NCBI RefSeq assembly: GCF_007971025.1 | Contig: NZ_CP042436.1 | Location: 2,170,001-2,234,000 of the forward strand | DNA from: Mucilaginibacter ginsenosidivorans | GTDB taxonomy: Bacteria > Bacteroidota > Bacteroidia > Sphingobacteriales > Sphingobacteriaceae | DNA: 64,000 nt | Direction: 5' to 3' | Shown here: positions 52,444 through 60,671 of the stretch, in pieces | How the letters are laid out: every line of letters begins with the position of its first letter | How positions within the stretch are numbered: position 1 is the first letter of the stretch | The notes under the pieces: model-generated | The model's database searches: none | Told to the model about the DNA's origin: nothing | What the model saw: only the letters and a program-made list of their open reading frames with translations | Position numbers and translations under genes: made by a program

Positions 52444-54246
52444 TTACGACTTAACTATCCCTGCCGAATTAAATTGCAGGTCGTACAGTTTACGGTAATA
52501 GCCGTGTTCTATCTTCAAAAGTTCCTGGTGGGTTCCAACTTCTTTTATCTCGCCATGATCGAGCACGATGATCTTATCGGCATTTTGTATGGTCGAAAGG
52601 CGGTGCGCGATAACGATAGCTGTGCGCCCGTCCATCAGCCTGTAAATAGCATTTTGTATCAGCAGTTCCGTTTCCGTATCAACAGATGATGTCGCTTCGT
52701 CCAAAACCAAAATAGAAGGGTTGTAAACCAATGCCCTGATAAAGGAGATCAGTTGCGCCTGGCCCGACGACAGGGTGGAGCCCCGCTCCATAACGTTGTA
52801 ATCATAACCGCCGGGAAGCCGTTCGATAAACTCGTGCGCACCCACGTCTTTTGCCGCTGCGACGATCTGCTCCCGGGTAATATCGGGATTATTCAGGCTG
52901 ATGTTGTTGGCGATGGTATCGCTGAACAGGAAAACATCCTGTATCACGGTTGCTATTCGCGAACGCAAAAGACCGACCTCGTAGTCCTGTATGTTCACAC
53001 CGTCTACCTTCACTTCACCTTTGCCTATTTCGTAAAAGCGGTTGAGGATATTGATGGTTGACGATTTGCCTGCACCTGTAGCACCCACCAGCGCCAGCGT
53101 TTCGCCGGGTTTAACATGGAAACTGATGTCCTTCAATACCCAATTTTCATCATTGTAAGCAAACCATACGTTTTCGAATGCAATTTCGCCGCGAAGGCTT
53201 GCCGGCCTTAATGTGCCTGTATTTACAGCTACTTCATCTGTATCGAGCACACGGAAGATACGGTCGGCGCCAACCATGCCCATTTGCAGGGTGTTGAATT
53301 TATCGGCCAGTTGCCGTATCGGTCTGAATAGTAAGTTAAGTAACACGATGAATGCCAGTATTACCCCGGGTGTCACCGGGTGACCGCTGGCCGAAATGCT
53401 TGCCAGTTGCCCGTCAGACAGTATGCGTTTACAGCCGTACCATACCAGCAGCGCAAGGCATACCGCGAATAATATTTCGACCACAGGGAAAAAGATGGAA
53501 TAGTACCAGTTGGAACGGATGTTGGCGTCGCGGTATTTAACGTTCACATTCCTGAATTTCCGCATCTCCTGATCCTCTCGGGCAAAGTATTGTATGACGC
53601 TGATGCCGGTGATGTGTTCGGCCAGGAAGGCGTTTAACTGCGCCACCTGCGTGCGCACCTCCTGGAAGGCTGACTTGATGGCCTCCTTAAATACGTAGGT
53701 CGACAGCATCAGCAATGGCATGGGTATCAGCGTTATCAGCGCCAGTTTCCAGTCTTTTATCAGCATGGCGGCTACAATGCCGACAACGAGCAGCAGGTCG
53801 CCGACGATAGAGATCAACCCTTCGGAAAAGATATCTGCAATGGTTTCCAGGTCGGATACGGTGCGGGTAATCAGAATACCTATAGGTGTACGGTCGAAAT
53901 ACTTCAGGCGCAGGCTAATAACATGATTGAAGATCGCTATACGCAAATCGCGGATAACGGATTGACCCAGCGAATTGGTAAGGTAAGTTTGATTATACTG
54001 CACGATTGTTTGTACAGCCAACTGTGCTATCATCAGTCCAACCATTAATAATAATCCATTGTAATCGTTGCCGAGGATGTATTTATCCAGTGTAAGCTGC
54101 ATCAATATAGGCTGCACCAAAGCGTTACCCGCCAGGAAGACCGTGAGGAACGCCGCGATGATAAATGTCGACCGGTATGGCCGCACATAGTGCATTACCC
54201 TGCCAAGCAGTTTCCAATCAAGCGCTTTACCGGTTACTTCGGACAT
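52444..54246 (-). CDS. ABC transporter, fused permease/ATPase (exporter type)
   Basis: A 600-residue half-transporter of the MsbA/MDR type acting as a dimer in the inner membrane. Six helices (~1-320) precede the nucleotide-binding domain: Walker A GATGAGKSS (388-396), Q-loop in VIQDVFLF, signature LSSGQ (492-496, instead of LSGGQ), Walker B ILVLDE (512-517) and H-loop H548. It may move lipid or drug; the substrate is unclear. The gap to truA is an iterated repeat. Confidence 0.93.
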   Translation of the reverse strand: MSEVTGKALDWKLLGRVMHYVRPYRSTFIIAAFLTVFLAGNALVQPILMQLTLDKYILGNDYNGLLLMVGLMIAQLAVQTIVQYNQTYLTNSLGQSVIRDLRIAIFNHVISLRLKYFDRTPIGILITRTVSDLETIADIFSEGLISIVGDLLLVVGIVAAMLIKDWKLALITLIPMPLLMLSTYVFKEAIKSAFQEVRTQVAQLNAFLAEHITGISVIQYFAREDQEMRKFRNVNVKYRDANIRSNWYYSIFFPVVEILFAVCLALLVWYGCKRILSDGQLASISASGHPVTPGVILAFIVLLNLLFRPIRQLADKFNTLQMGMVGADRIFRVLDTDEVAVNTGTLRPASLRGEIAFENVWFAYNDENWVLKDISFHVKPGETLALVGATGAGKSSTINILNRFYEIGKGEVKVDGVNIQDYEVGLLRSRIATVIQDVFLFSDTIANNISLNNPDITREQIVAAAKDVGAHEFIERLPGGYDYNVMERGSTLSSGQAQLISFIRALVYNPSILVLDEATSSVDTETELLIQNAIYRLMDGRTAIVIAHRLSTIQNADKIIVLDHGEIKEVGTHQELLKIEHGYYRKLYDLQFNSAGIVKS

Positions 54247-54305
54247 TTTTAATTATTGAATTATTGACTTACTGAATTATTGATTTTGATGATCGTAATT
54301 CTTGA
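54247..54305 (-). repeat. CAATAATT-type repeat between truA and the ABC transporter
   Basis: On the minus strand AAATCAATAATTCAGTAAG is followed by TCAATAATTCAATAATTAAAA and the ATG of the ABC transporter. Further upstream GAGTCAAGAATTACGATC belongs to the CAAGAATC word family. It fills the gap after truA. Confidence 0.75.
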
Positions 54306-54308
54306 CTC

Positions 54309-55085
54309 TTAAATCGTACTTTCCAACAAATACGGGTATTTCACCTCCGTCAAATATAAGCCGCAGGCAGGTACCGATGTTCCGGCGTTGCCGCGGTTTT
54401 TGCTTTCGATGATCCGCCTGATGCCTTCGGGTTCCATTTCTTTCCGCCCAATTTCCATCAGGGTACCTACTATAGCCCTGACCATGTTCCGCAGGAAACG
54501 GTCGGCCGAGATATGGAATACGATTCCGCCTTCATGTTCCACCCATTCGGCACGCGATATTTTACAGTTATTGGTAAATGTTTGGGTATTCGACTTACTG
54601 AAACAACTGAAATCAGTGTATCCCATCATCATCTTAGCCGCGGCATTCATCAGTGCAATATCCGGTTTATCGCGCAATTCCCACGAGCGGTTGAGCCTGA
54701 ACGGGTCTTTTTCGAAATGAATATGATACTCGTATGACCGCTGCGTGGCGTCGAAACGCGCATGCGCCTCGTTGTGAACAGGGAGGATGCGTTTAATGGC
54801 AATATCCTTGGGTAAGACGGCGTTGAGACTATGAATTGTTTTTTGGTCCACGGCCGATGGTCCGAGGTCCATGGCCTCAACGTCCAAATGCGCGAAAAAC
54901 TGCGTTGCATGTACGCCGGTGTCGGTTCGGCCGCAGCCTAATGTTTCTACAGGCTGGCGCAGGACAGTTGCCAGGGACCTATCCAGTAACTCCTGCACGG
55001 TAACCGCGTTAGGCTGCACCTGCCAGCCGTGGTAGGCGGTGCCGTCGTAAGTTAGCTCAATAAAATACCGTTGTTTTTCGGACAC
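54309..55085 (-). CDS. truA: tRNA pseudouridine(38-40) synthase TruA
   Basis: A 258-residue synthase modifying positions 38-40 of the tRNA anticodon arm. The catalytic Asp is D55 in GCGRTDTGVHATQF; RYFIELTYDGTAYHGWQVQ and the C-terminal FLRNMVRAIVGTLMEIG are typical. The start is GTG at 55085, since no later start precedes the conserved block. A perfect -7 box TACCTTTG ends four bases upstream, pointing to a leaderless mRNA. Confidence 0.95.
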   Translation of the reverse strand: MSEKQRYFIELTYDGTAYHGWQVQPNAVTVQELLDRSLATVLRQPVETLGCGRTDTGVHATQFFAHLDVEAMDLGPSAVDQKTIHSLNAVLPKDIAIKRILPVHNEAHARFDATQRSYEYHIHFEKDPFRLNRSWELRDKPDIALMNAAAKMMMGYTDFSCFSKSNTQTFTNNCKISRAEWVEHEGGIVFHISADRFLRNMVRAIVGTLMEIGRKEMEPEGIRRIIESKNRGNAGTSVPACGLYLTEVKYPYLLESTI

Positions 55086-55089
55086 GGGG

Positions 55090-55097
55090 CAAAGGTA
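55090..55097 (-). promoter_or_regulatory. Candidate -7 box of truA (leaderless)
   Basis: On the minus strand TACCTTTG is followed by CCCC and the GTG start codon. No clear -33 element is seen; the upstream region is an iterated AAATCGTAA word. Confidence 0.55.
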
Positions 55098-55165
55098 GGG
55101 TTTGAATTAAGATTTTAGAATTACGATTTACGATTTGGGCGTCATGTTTTTAGCCTAAACAATTT

Positions 55166-55173
55166 TATCTTTG
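55166..55173 (+). promoter_or_regulatory. Candidate -7 box of DUF4293-lspA
   Basis: TATCTTTG matches TAnnTTTG exactly and lies 58 bases before the DUF4293 ATG, divergent from the truA promoter. Confidence 0.6.
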
Positions 55174-55231
55174 CGCTTAATCGTTTAAGAATATACCCCG
55201 TTCAACAATAATACATCAGCAGTAAATACCC

Positions 55232-55699
55232 ATGCTCCAACGTATACAAAGCATTTATCTTTTATTCGCCGGTTTGGTGATCCTGGCTCTTTTCCTGTTC
55301 CCGCTGGCGCATAATGTTTATATTAACGGTGTGCCATCAACCATTAAAGTAACCGGCATATTCCAGGATGTGAACGGTCAGCAGGCGCATACAGAAACTT
55401 TTGTTGCGCTGATAGCTGCCACAGCCGTTGTTGGTATTTTACCGCTTGCCCTGATATTCCTGTACAAAAACCGTAAGCAGCAAATGATGTTGTGTTATGT
55501 ATATATCTTCGTTATTATCGGCTTCAGTTTTTGGATGGCGCAAACGGTAAAAGCTGCTACCGATGGGTTTGTAATGAACACGAATAATTTTGGTATCGGC
55601 GCGCTGTTAAGCTCTATCAGTATAGTATTGGCGCTGCTGGCTGCAAAGGCCATACAAAAGGACGAGAAGCTGGTACGATCGGCAGACAGGTTGCGGTAG
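55232..55699 (+). CDS. DUF4293 family membrane protein
   Basis: A 155-residue protein with four hydrophobic helices (starting MLQRIQSIYLLFAGLVILALF) and a small extracytoplasmic loop after the first, matching DUF4293. It lies divergent to truA and 23 bases before lspA, so is likely cotranscribed with the latter. Function is unknown. Confidence 0.88.
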   Translation: MLQRIQSIYLLFAGLVILALFLFPLAHNVYINGVPSTIKVTGIFQDVNGQQAHTETFVALIAATAVVGILPLALIFLYKNRKQQMMLCYVYIFVIIGFSFWMAQTVKAATDGFVMNTNNFGIGALLSSISIVLALLAAKAIQKDEKLVRSADRLR

Positions 55700-55722
55700 G
55701 GTGCGATAAAAGGATTGGAAAG

Positions 55723-56247
55723 ATGAAAAATAGTATGAAAGTTTGGCTGTTTTGCCTGTCGTCGGTGCTTTTTATCGGGTGCGACCAGGTAACCAAGCGC
55801 CTGGCCAAGCAGCACCTGATGTTTCGCGAGCCTATAACCTACCTGCATAAAACCATTATACTGGAGTATGTTGAAAACACCGGGGCCGCCCTTAGCCTGG
55901 GTGATAACCTGTCCAAGCCTGTTAGTTTCTGGCTGCTCAGTATCGGGCCACTGGTTTGCCTGGTGGCATTGTTCATTTATGTAATGAGGAAGATACACGA
56001 GTTCAACCGGCTGAAACTTTTCTCGTTTTCACTGATACTTGCGGGCGGGCTTGGTAACATAATCGACCGGCTGGCGCACGACCGCCATGTAACCGACTTT
56101 ATGAATGTGGGTATCAACAACTTCCGCACAGGTATTTTCAACGTGGCCGATATGTGTGTGACGGCTGGTGTTATAGGGTTACTGATAGCCACCTATACTG
56201 ATAAGCCCAAACCGGTACAGGCGGACCAGCCTGCGGCGGTAGAATAA
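55723..56247 (+). CDS. lspA: Lipoprotein signal peptidase (SPase II)
   Basis: A 174-residue inner-membrane aspartyl protease cutting prolipoproteins before the lipidated cysteine. The catalytic aspartates are D115 (GGLGNIIDRL) and D143 (FNVADMCVTAG); ENTGAALSLGD is the third conserved box and D21 in GCDQVTKRLAK the first. Four helices are seen. It would process the several lipoproteins encoded in this window. Confidence 0.95.
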   Translation: MKNSMKVWLFCLSSVLFIGCDQVTKRLAKQHLMFREPITYLHKTIILEYVENTGAALSLGDNLSKPVSFWLLSIGPLVCLVALFIYVMRKIHEFNRLKLFSFSLILAGGLGNIIDRLAHDRHVTDFMNVGINNFRTGIFNVADMCVTAGVIGLLIATYTDKPKPVQADQPAAVE

Positions 56248-56334
56248 CGCTTAAGACTGGGGTTTTTGCCGTATTCCTGTTGTTTCTTCAATTCTGCTCA
56301 CTGCCCTATGTTGTTTTACCTGAGAACAGGTTGG

Positions 56335-56658
56335 CTAATTCACGCTTTTTTTACGGACGTTCATTATACTGATGATAAAATGAACGATCAAAGCTATGGC
56401 GGTCCAGTATATGGCACAGGCAAGCGCACGGACCGGGGGCGCGGGGTCGGGATCGTTAAATATTGGCGCCAGGGGACCCACCAAAATAATTTTTACGGGA
56501 TATATAATAGCGGCCAGGTTGCGTTTCCAGGCTACCGGCGAGCCGGTTCCAGCAAACCAGTCGCCGTTTACGGGTTGCAGCAATAAATTAGTGATACCAA
56601 TAAAAACAAATGCCGAGACGAGGAATATGACGACGAATTTAGTTCTTGAAACCTTCAT
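56335..56658 (-). CDS. Small membrane protein of unknown function (107 aa)
   Basis: The start at 56658 gives MKVSRTKFVVIFLVSAFVFIG with no polar extension; an upstream in-frame codon would add 46 unlikely residues. Three hydrophobic stretches are seen (residues about 8-25, 50-66, 81-99) separated by short loops with GDWFAGTGSP and FNDPDPAPPVR. No family is recognised. It is convergent with lspA and divergent from the helicase gene. Confidence 0.6.
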   Translation of the reverse strand: MKVSRTKFVVIFLVSAFVFIGITNLLLQPVNGDWFAGTGSPVAWKRNLAAIIYPVKIILVGPLAPIFNDPDPAPPVRALACAIYWTAIALIVHFIISIMNVRKKSVN

Positions 56659-56833
56659 AGTTCTTGAGATTGGATTTACAAAAGTACTTTGTAATTCAAA
56701 GTTATGTAATATTGATTTGATTTCATAGTATTTTGAAGGAAATTTTTTAAGCGGAAGTGTAGCGGGGTTTTCTGTGCCGATTGTCATTTTCTCCATTTCC
56801 TGCGCCGATATTTGAATTGCGATAAATTAACCG

Positions 56834-56841
56834 TACCTTTG
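56834..56841 (+). promoter_or_regulatory. Candidate -7 box of the DEAD-box helicase gene
   Basis: TACCTTTG matches TAnnTTTG exactly. It lies 41 bases before the ATG at 56883 but only 14 before the ATG at 56856, and helps to choose the later start. Confidence 0.55.
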
Positions 56842-56882
56842 CGCCCGATTTGGCGATGAAGCCGGATTCGTTATTTAAATTC

Positions 56883-58691
56883 ATGAACCCATTTATTCAA
56901 CTGGGAATCCGTCATGATATTGTTAATGCCATTACTGAGTTAGGGTTTGAAAACCCTACGCCAATACAGGAACAGTCGATCCCGGTATTGTTGACAGGCA
57001 GCAACGATTTTGTCGGATTAGCCCAAACCGGGACCGGCAAGACTGCTGCTTTTGGACTTCCTTTACTGGAACTACTTGATTTCGAAGAAAATCATCCGCA
57101 GGCGCTTATATTGTGCCCAACCCGCGAACTTTGTTTACAGATCACGAACGATCTGAAAAATTATGCCAAAAATATGCGCAACGTACATGTTGTGGCAGTT
57201 TATGGCGGTGCAAGCATTTCGGACCAATTGCACCAGATACGCCGCGGTGTGCAGATAGTAGTTGCAACGCCCGGCCGCATGCTGGATATTATCAACCGCA
57301 AGGCGATAAATTTCAGCAATGTAAAATATGTCGTTTTAGACGAGGCTGATGAGATGCTCAATATGGGCTTCCAGGAAGATATTGACAGTATTTTGTCGAC
57401 CACTCCGGACGAGAAAAAAACCTGGCTGTTTTCGGCCACTATGCCATCAGAAGTAAGAAGGATCGCCAAAAAATACATGGAGAATCCTTTTGAGCTGACC
57501 ATGGGTACCAAAAATACCGGGAACGAAAATATCGAGCACGAATACTACGTGGTGCGTGCCCGTGATAAATACGCTGCTTTTAAACGCATTGTAGATTTTA
57601 ACCCTGAAATATTCGGTATCGTATTTTGCCGTACCAAGATAGAGACCCAGGAAATTGCCGAGGCCCTGATCAAAGACGGTTACAATGCCGATTCATTGCA
57701 CGGCGACCTTTCGCAGCAGCAGCGCGATAAGGTGATGAAGCGCTACCGCGAACGCAGCCTTCAATTATTAATTGCCACTGATGTCGCCGCACGCGGTATC
57801 GACGTGAACGATGTTACCCACGTTATCAACTACTCGTTACCTGATGAAATAGAGAACTATACCCACCGCAGCGGCCGTACGGCACGTGCCGGTAAAACAG
57901 GTGTATCTATCTCCATCATTAACGGTAAGGAATTGGGCAAGATCCGCCAGATAGAAAAAACCCTTGGCAAACGTTTTGTTAAAATGGAAATTCCGGGTGG
58001 TTTTGACGTAGTTGAAAAACAATTATTCGCCCTGATACATAAGGTACATAACGTTGAGGTAAACGAACAGCAGATAGAGCAGTACCTTCCGCGCATTATG
58101 GATGAGTTTAAGGAACTGAGCAAGGAAGAGATCATCAAACGTTTTGCTTCGCTTGAGTTCAACAGCTTCCTCGAATATTACAAAAACGCTCCTGACCTGA
58201 ATGCACCGGTTGACGAAAGCCGTCGCAGCGATAGCACCGGTGACCGCTTTAATCGTACTGGTATGCGTTCGGACTTTACCCGTTTGTTCATTAACCTGGG
58301 TTCTGTAGACGGCTTTAGCCGGGGAGACCTGCTGGGTTATATCTGCAACACCGCTAAGATCAGTGGCAAAACCGTTGGCAAGATCGATGTGAAGGGTGTT
58401 TATTCTTTCTTCGAAGTGCCGAATGATGATGTTGCCAAAGTTCAAACCGGGTTTAAAGGCGCTGATTTCCAGGGTCGTGACGTTAGAATAGAAATTTCCG
58501 GCGATAGCAGTAACGAAAGCCGTGGTGGTGCGTCTAACTATAAAAGGCGCGAAGGCGGCGAGAGACGTGAAGGTGGTTTCCGAAGAGAAGGTGGAAACAG
58601 GGAACGCTCCGGCGCGCCGGCAGGTGGCGGTTTCCGCGACTTCTCAGGCAAACGCCGTGAGGACCGTGGCGAACGTCGCAGGAGATTTTAA
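56883..58691 (+). CDS. DEAD-box RNA helicase (DeaD/CsdA type)
   Basis: A 602-residue RNA helicase for ribosome assembly or mRNA decay and cold adaptation. Q motif GFENPTPIQEQ, Walker A AQTGTGKT (47-54), DEAD box 153-156, SAT, and HRSGRTARAGKTG are intact. A DbpA-type RNA-binding domain (FTRLFINLGSVDGFSRGDLLGYICNTA) is followed by a basic Arg/Gly tail (~545-602). The start at 56883 (MNPFIQLGIR) fits the family and the promoter; in-frame ATG 56856 and TTG 56850 would add 9-11 residues. A terminator follows. Confidence 0.94.
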   Translation: MNPFIQLGIRHDIVNAITELGFENPTPIQEQSIPVLLTGSNDFVGLAQTGTGKTAAFGLPLLELLDFEENHPQALILCPTRELCLQITNDLKNYAKNMRNVHVVAVYGGASISDQLHQIRRGVQIVVATPGRMLDIINRKAINFSNVKYVVLDEADEMLNMGFQEDIDSILSTTPDEKKTWLFSATMPSEVRRIAKKYMENPFELTMGTKNTGNENIEHEYYVVRARDKYAAFKRIVDFNPEIFGIVFCRTKIETQEIAEALIKDGYNADSLHGDLSQQQRDKVMKRYRERSLQLLIATDVAARGIDVNDVTHVINYSLPDEIENYTHRSGRTARAGKTGVSISIINGKELGKIRQIEKTLGKRFVKMEIPGGFDVVEKQLFALIHKVHNVEVNEQQIEQYLPRIMDEFKELSKEEIIKRFASLEFNSFLEYYKNAPDLNAPVDESRRSDSTGDRFNRTGMRSDFTRLFINLGSVDGFSRGDLLGYICNTAKISGKTVGKIDVKGVYSFFEVPNDDVAKVQTGFKGADFQGRDVRIEISGDSSNESRGGASNYKRREGGERREGGFRREGGNRERSGAPAGGGFRDFSGKRREDRGERRRRF

Positions 58692-58775
58692 AGTTAGTTA
58701 ATTGGTGATCAGTTAACTTGTGATCAGTTAACCCAGCAGGGCCTGATCACAAATAACAAGTAACCAATCACAAAG
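58692..58775. repeat. Iterated GTGATCAGTTAAC words after the helicase gene
   Basis: GGTGATCAGTTAACTTGTGATCAGTTAACCC on the left faces CTGATCACAAATAACAAGTAACCAATCACAAAG on the right, partly inverted (GTGATCAG / CTGATCAC). It lies before the terminator and may fold. Only one locus is seen in this window. Confidence 0.6.
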
Positions 58776-58800
58776 ATAGTTTTAGGTTTAGTTTAGTTAA

Positions 58801-58834
58801 GCCCCGTTTACCAGTAGGTAACGGGGCTTTTTTT
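58801..58834 (+). terminator. Rho-independent terminator of the helicase gene
   Basis: GCCCCGTT (58801-58808) pairs with AACGGGGC (58820-58827), with a TACC/GGTA extension into the loop, and seven T follow. The T-run touches the stop codon of the convergent lipoprotein. Confidence 0.85.
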
Positions 58835-59150
58835 ACCGGGTAAATTCCATCACAATCGAATCGGGCGATAGGAGCTTCAGATTATGCTCGTCCAGTTGCT
58901 GTACAATAAATTTGCTGTAGGGCTGGTTGCCCTCGAACGAGGTGAATATCGTATCGCCTTTAACAAAATAGTCCTCGGCCATAGTAAGGTCGCTGTCCAG
59001 CGCAAATTTCTTATCGGTTATATTCAGCGTGGTGCTCTCGTTCTTTGCTTTCCACTGGCCCTTCAGCTTTTTCTTTGGTTTCGAGCAAGAATCAAGTAGC
59101 AATACCAATGCGCAGGCAATATGGATAAGTATCAGAAAAAATTTACTCAT
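58833..59150 (-). CDS. Putative small lipoprotein, lipocalin-like (105 aa)
   Basis: A signal peptide with lipobox (LVLLLDSC, Cys about residue 22) is followed by KPKKKLKGQWKAKNESTTLNIT, KFALDSDLTMAEDYFVKGDTIFTSFEGNQPYSKFIVQQLDEHNLKLLSPDS, the alternation typical of small lipocalin-like/DUF beta-barrel lipoproteins (G-x-W near the start). The family is tentative. It is 23 bases after the secreted 103-residue gene on the same strand. Confidence 0.72.
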   Translation of the reverse strand: MSKFFLILIHIACALVLLLDSCSKPKKKLKGQWKAKNESTTLNITDKKFALDSDLTMAEDYFVKGDTIFTSFEGNQPYSKFIVQQLDEHNLKLLSPDSIVMEFTR

Positions 59151-59173
59151 GATCGTTTCCTCCTACCGGCGGA

Positions 59174-59485
59174 TCACATTTTTTTATCCATCAACTCGGA
59201 TTTTTTCAGGTAAACCCTGTGGCCTTTTTTGTTGATGTAATAATAATGTGAGTGTTCGTTAATGTAAACTGTTTGGCCATTGGGGCCGCATTTACCTTCG
59301 TATTTTTTGTCGACCACGTGCGATGCCGTGTTGGCGGCGATGTTAGATGTTTTATGGCCCACTTTCTTAGCGGTATTGCCGATCTTTTTGCCTAAAGTGG
59401 TATCTCTTTTTACAGTTTCTGCGCTGCTATGCAGGGAGAATGAAATTGCTGCAGCAAATAATGCCGCACTTACTAATGTTTTCAT
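59174..59485 (-). CDS. Small secreted protein of unknown function (103 aa)
   Basis: The signal peptide ends SLHSSAE. The mature part is basic, with an alanine/lysine helix (KKIGNTAKKVGHKTSNIAANTASH) and a C-terminal GKCGPNGQTVYINEHSHYYYINKKGHRVYLKKSEL, resembling short exported proteins of Sphingobacteriaceae without assigned function. It lies 27 bases after gpsA and before the lipoprotein, so these may form one transcript. Confidence 0.75.
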   Translation of the reverse strand: MKTLVSAALFAAAISFSLHSSAETVKRDTTLGKKIGNTAKKVGHKTSNIAANTASHVVDKKYEGKCGPNGQTVYINEHSHYYYINKKGHRVYLKKSELMDKKM

Positions 59486-59512
59486 AGTTATAATTGAATT
59501 AATGTATTGCTA

Positions 59513-60520
59513 TTAACTCAATTGCCCGGCTAAATGTTTCATTTCTAACACGGGACTTCTTTTCTCATATAATATAGCGTATACGGCGCTGCATATCGGC
59601 ATAGGCACTTTGTATTGCTTATTAACCTCGTGCAGGCAGTTTACGGCATAGTAGCCTTCGGCAACCATATTCATTTCCAACTGCGCCGCGGTTACGGTGT
59701 AACCTTTCCCTATCATATTTCCGAAGGTGCGGTTACGGCTGAAGTTGGAATAAGCGGTCACCAAAAGATCCCCCAGGTAGGCTGACTCTTTGATGTCGCG
59801 GTCGATAGGGTGTACGGCGGCTACAAAACGTTCCAGTTCGCGTATAGCGTTTGATATCAATACCGACTGGAAATTATCACCATAGCCCACGCCGTGGCAA
59901 ATGCCGCTGGCCATAGCGTAAACGTTTTTTAATACAGCAGCATATTCGGTTCCCCATATGTCATCGGATACGATGGTGTTGATATAGCGCGTGGATAGCA
60001 TACCTGCAAACTCGGCAGCCAGCTCGGTATCGCCGGAGGCTATGGTGAGGTAGGACAGTTTTTCGAGCGCAACCTCTTCGGCGTGGCATGGCCCGCTGAT
60101 CACCATAAAATCATCAAATGAAACACCGTACCGTTGATTGATGAATTCGGCGATGATCATGTTCTCATCAGGTACGATACCTTTAATAGCCGATACTACC
60201 TTTTTGCCCTTAAAATCTTCGGGTTTGATATCGGTAAGGGCCTCCTTTAAAAATGCTGCAGGCACATTCAGTAAAACGATATCGGCTTTGCCAAACAGCG
60301 ATTTTAAATTGGTAGAAATGTTTTTGGCGGGAACCCTGATCTCGACCGAACTCAGGTAATTTGGATTATGGCCGAATTGCCGGATATGTTCTGCCGCCTG
60401 TTCGCTGCGCATCCACCACGAGATCTCTTTTTCAACGGGGTTATCCGTAAGCATTTTGATATTTGCCGTCGCCCAGCTGCCACCGCCTACTACCAGTATC
60501 CTGTTCTTTTCGCCTATCAT
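59513..60520 (-). CDS. gpsA: NAD(P)H-dependent glycerol-3-phosphate dehydrogenase
   Basis: A 335-residue enzyme reducing dihydroxyacetone phosphate to sn-glycerol-3-phosphate for phospholipids. The dinucleotide motif is VVGGGSWATA (residues 10-19); ISGPCHAEEVAL, NTIVSDDIWGTEYAAVLKNVYAMASGI and FSRNRTFGNMIGKG are family blocks with the catalytic lysine in AVLKN. The start MIGEKNR at 60520 is chosen; 16 further upstream residues would be encoded by the TTTGCACATC repeat. Confidence 0.95.
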   Translation of the reverse strand: MIGEKNRILVVGGGSWATANIKMLTDNPVEKEISWWMRSEQAAEHIRQFGHNPNYLSSVEIRVPAKNISTNLKSLFGKADIVLLNVPAAFLKEALTDIKPEDFKGKKVVSAIKGIVPDENMIIAEFINQRYGVSFDDFMVISGPCHAEEVALEKLSYLTIASGDTELAAEFAGMLSTRYINTIVSDDIWGTEYAAVLKNVYAMASGICHGVGYGDNFQSVLISNAIRELERFVAAVHPIDRDIKESAYLGDLLVTAYSNFSRNRTFGNMIGKGYTVTAAQLEMNMVAEGYYAVNCLHEVNKQYKVPMPICSAVYAILYEKRSPVLEMKHLAGQLS

Positions 60521-60531
60521 GTTACTATTGA

Positions 60532-60571
60532 GATGTGCAAATGTGCGGATAGATGTGCAGATGTGCAAATA
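60532..60571 (-). repeat. TTTGCACATC-type repeat before gpsA
   Basis: On the minus strand ATTTGCACATCTGCACATC then TATCCGCACATTTGCACATC precede the gpsA ATG by about 12 bases. The orientation relative to the gene is that seen before the BtuF-like and LysE genes. Confidence 0.75.
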
Positions 60572-60671
60572 AGCCGGTGGTTTTAATTGACCGGAAACAG
60601 CAATACCCGGGCCACCTTTGAAATGACATTTTTCCTGAACCGGAATAATATTAAAACAGCTGATGCTATAC

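Noticed and set aside
56266..56586. Plus-strand open frame (106 codons) after lspA
   Set aside because: The minus frame over the same bases encodes a coherent three-helix membrane protein, while the plus frame is polar and irregular.
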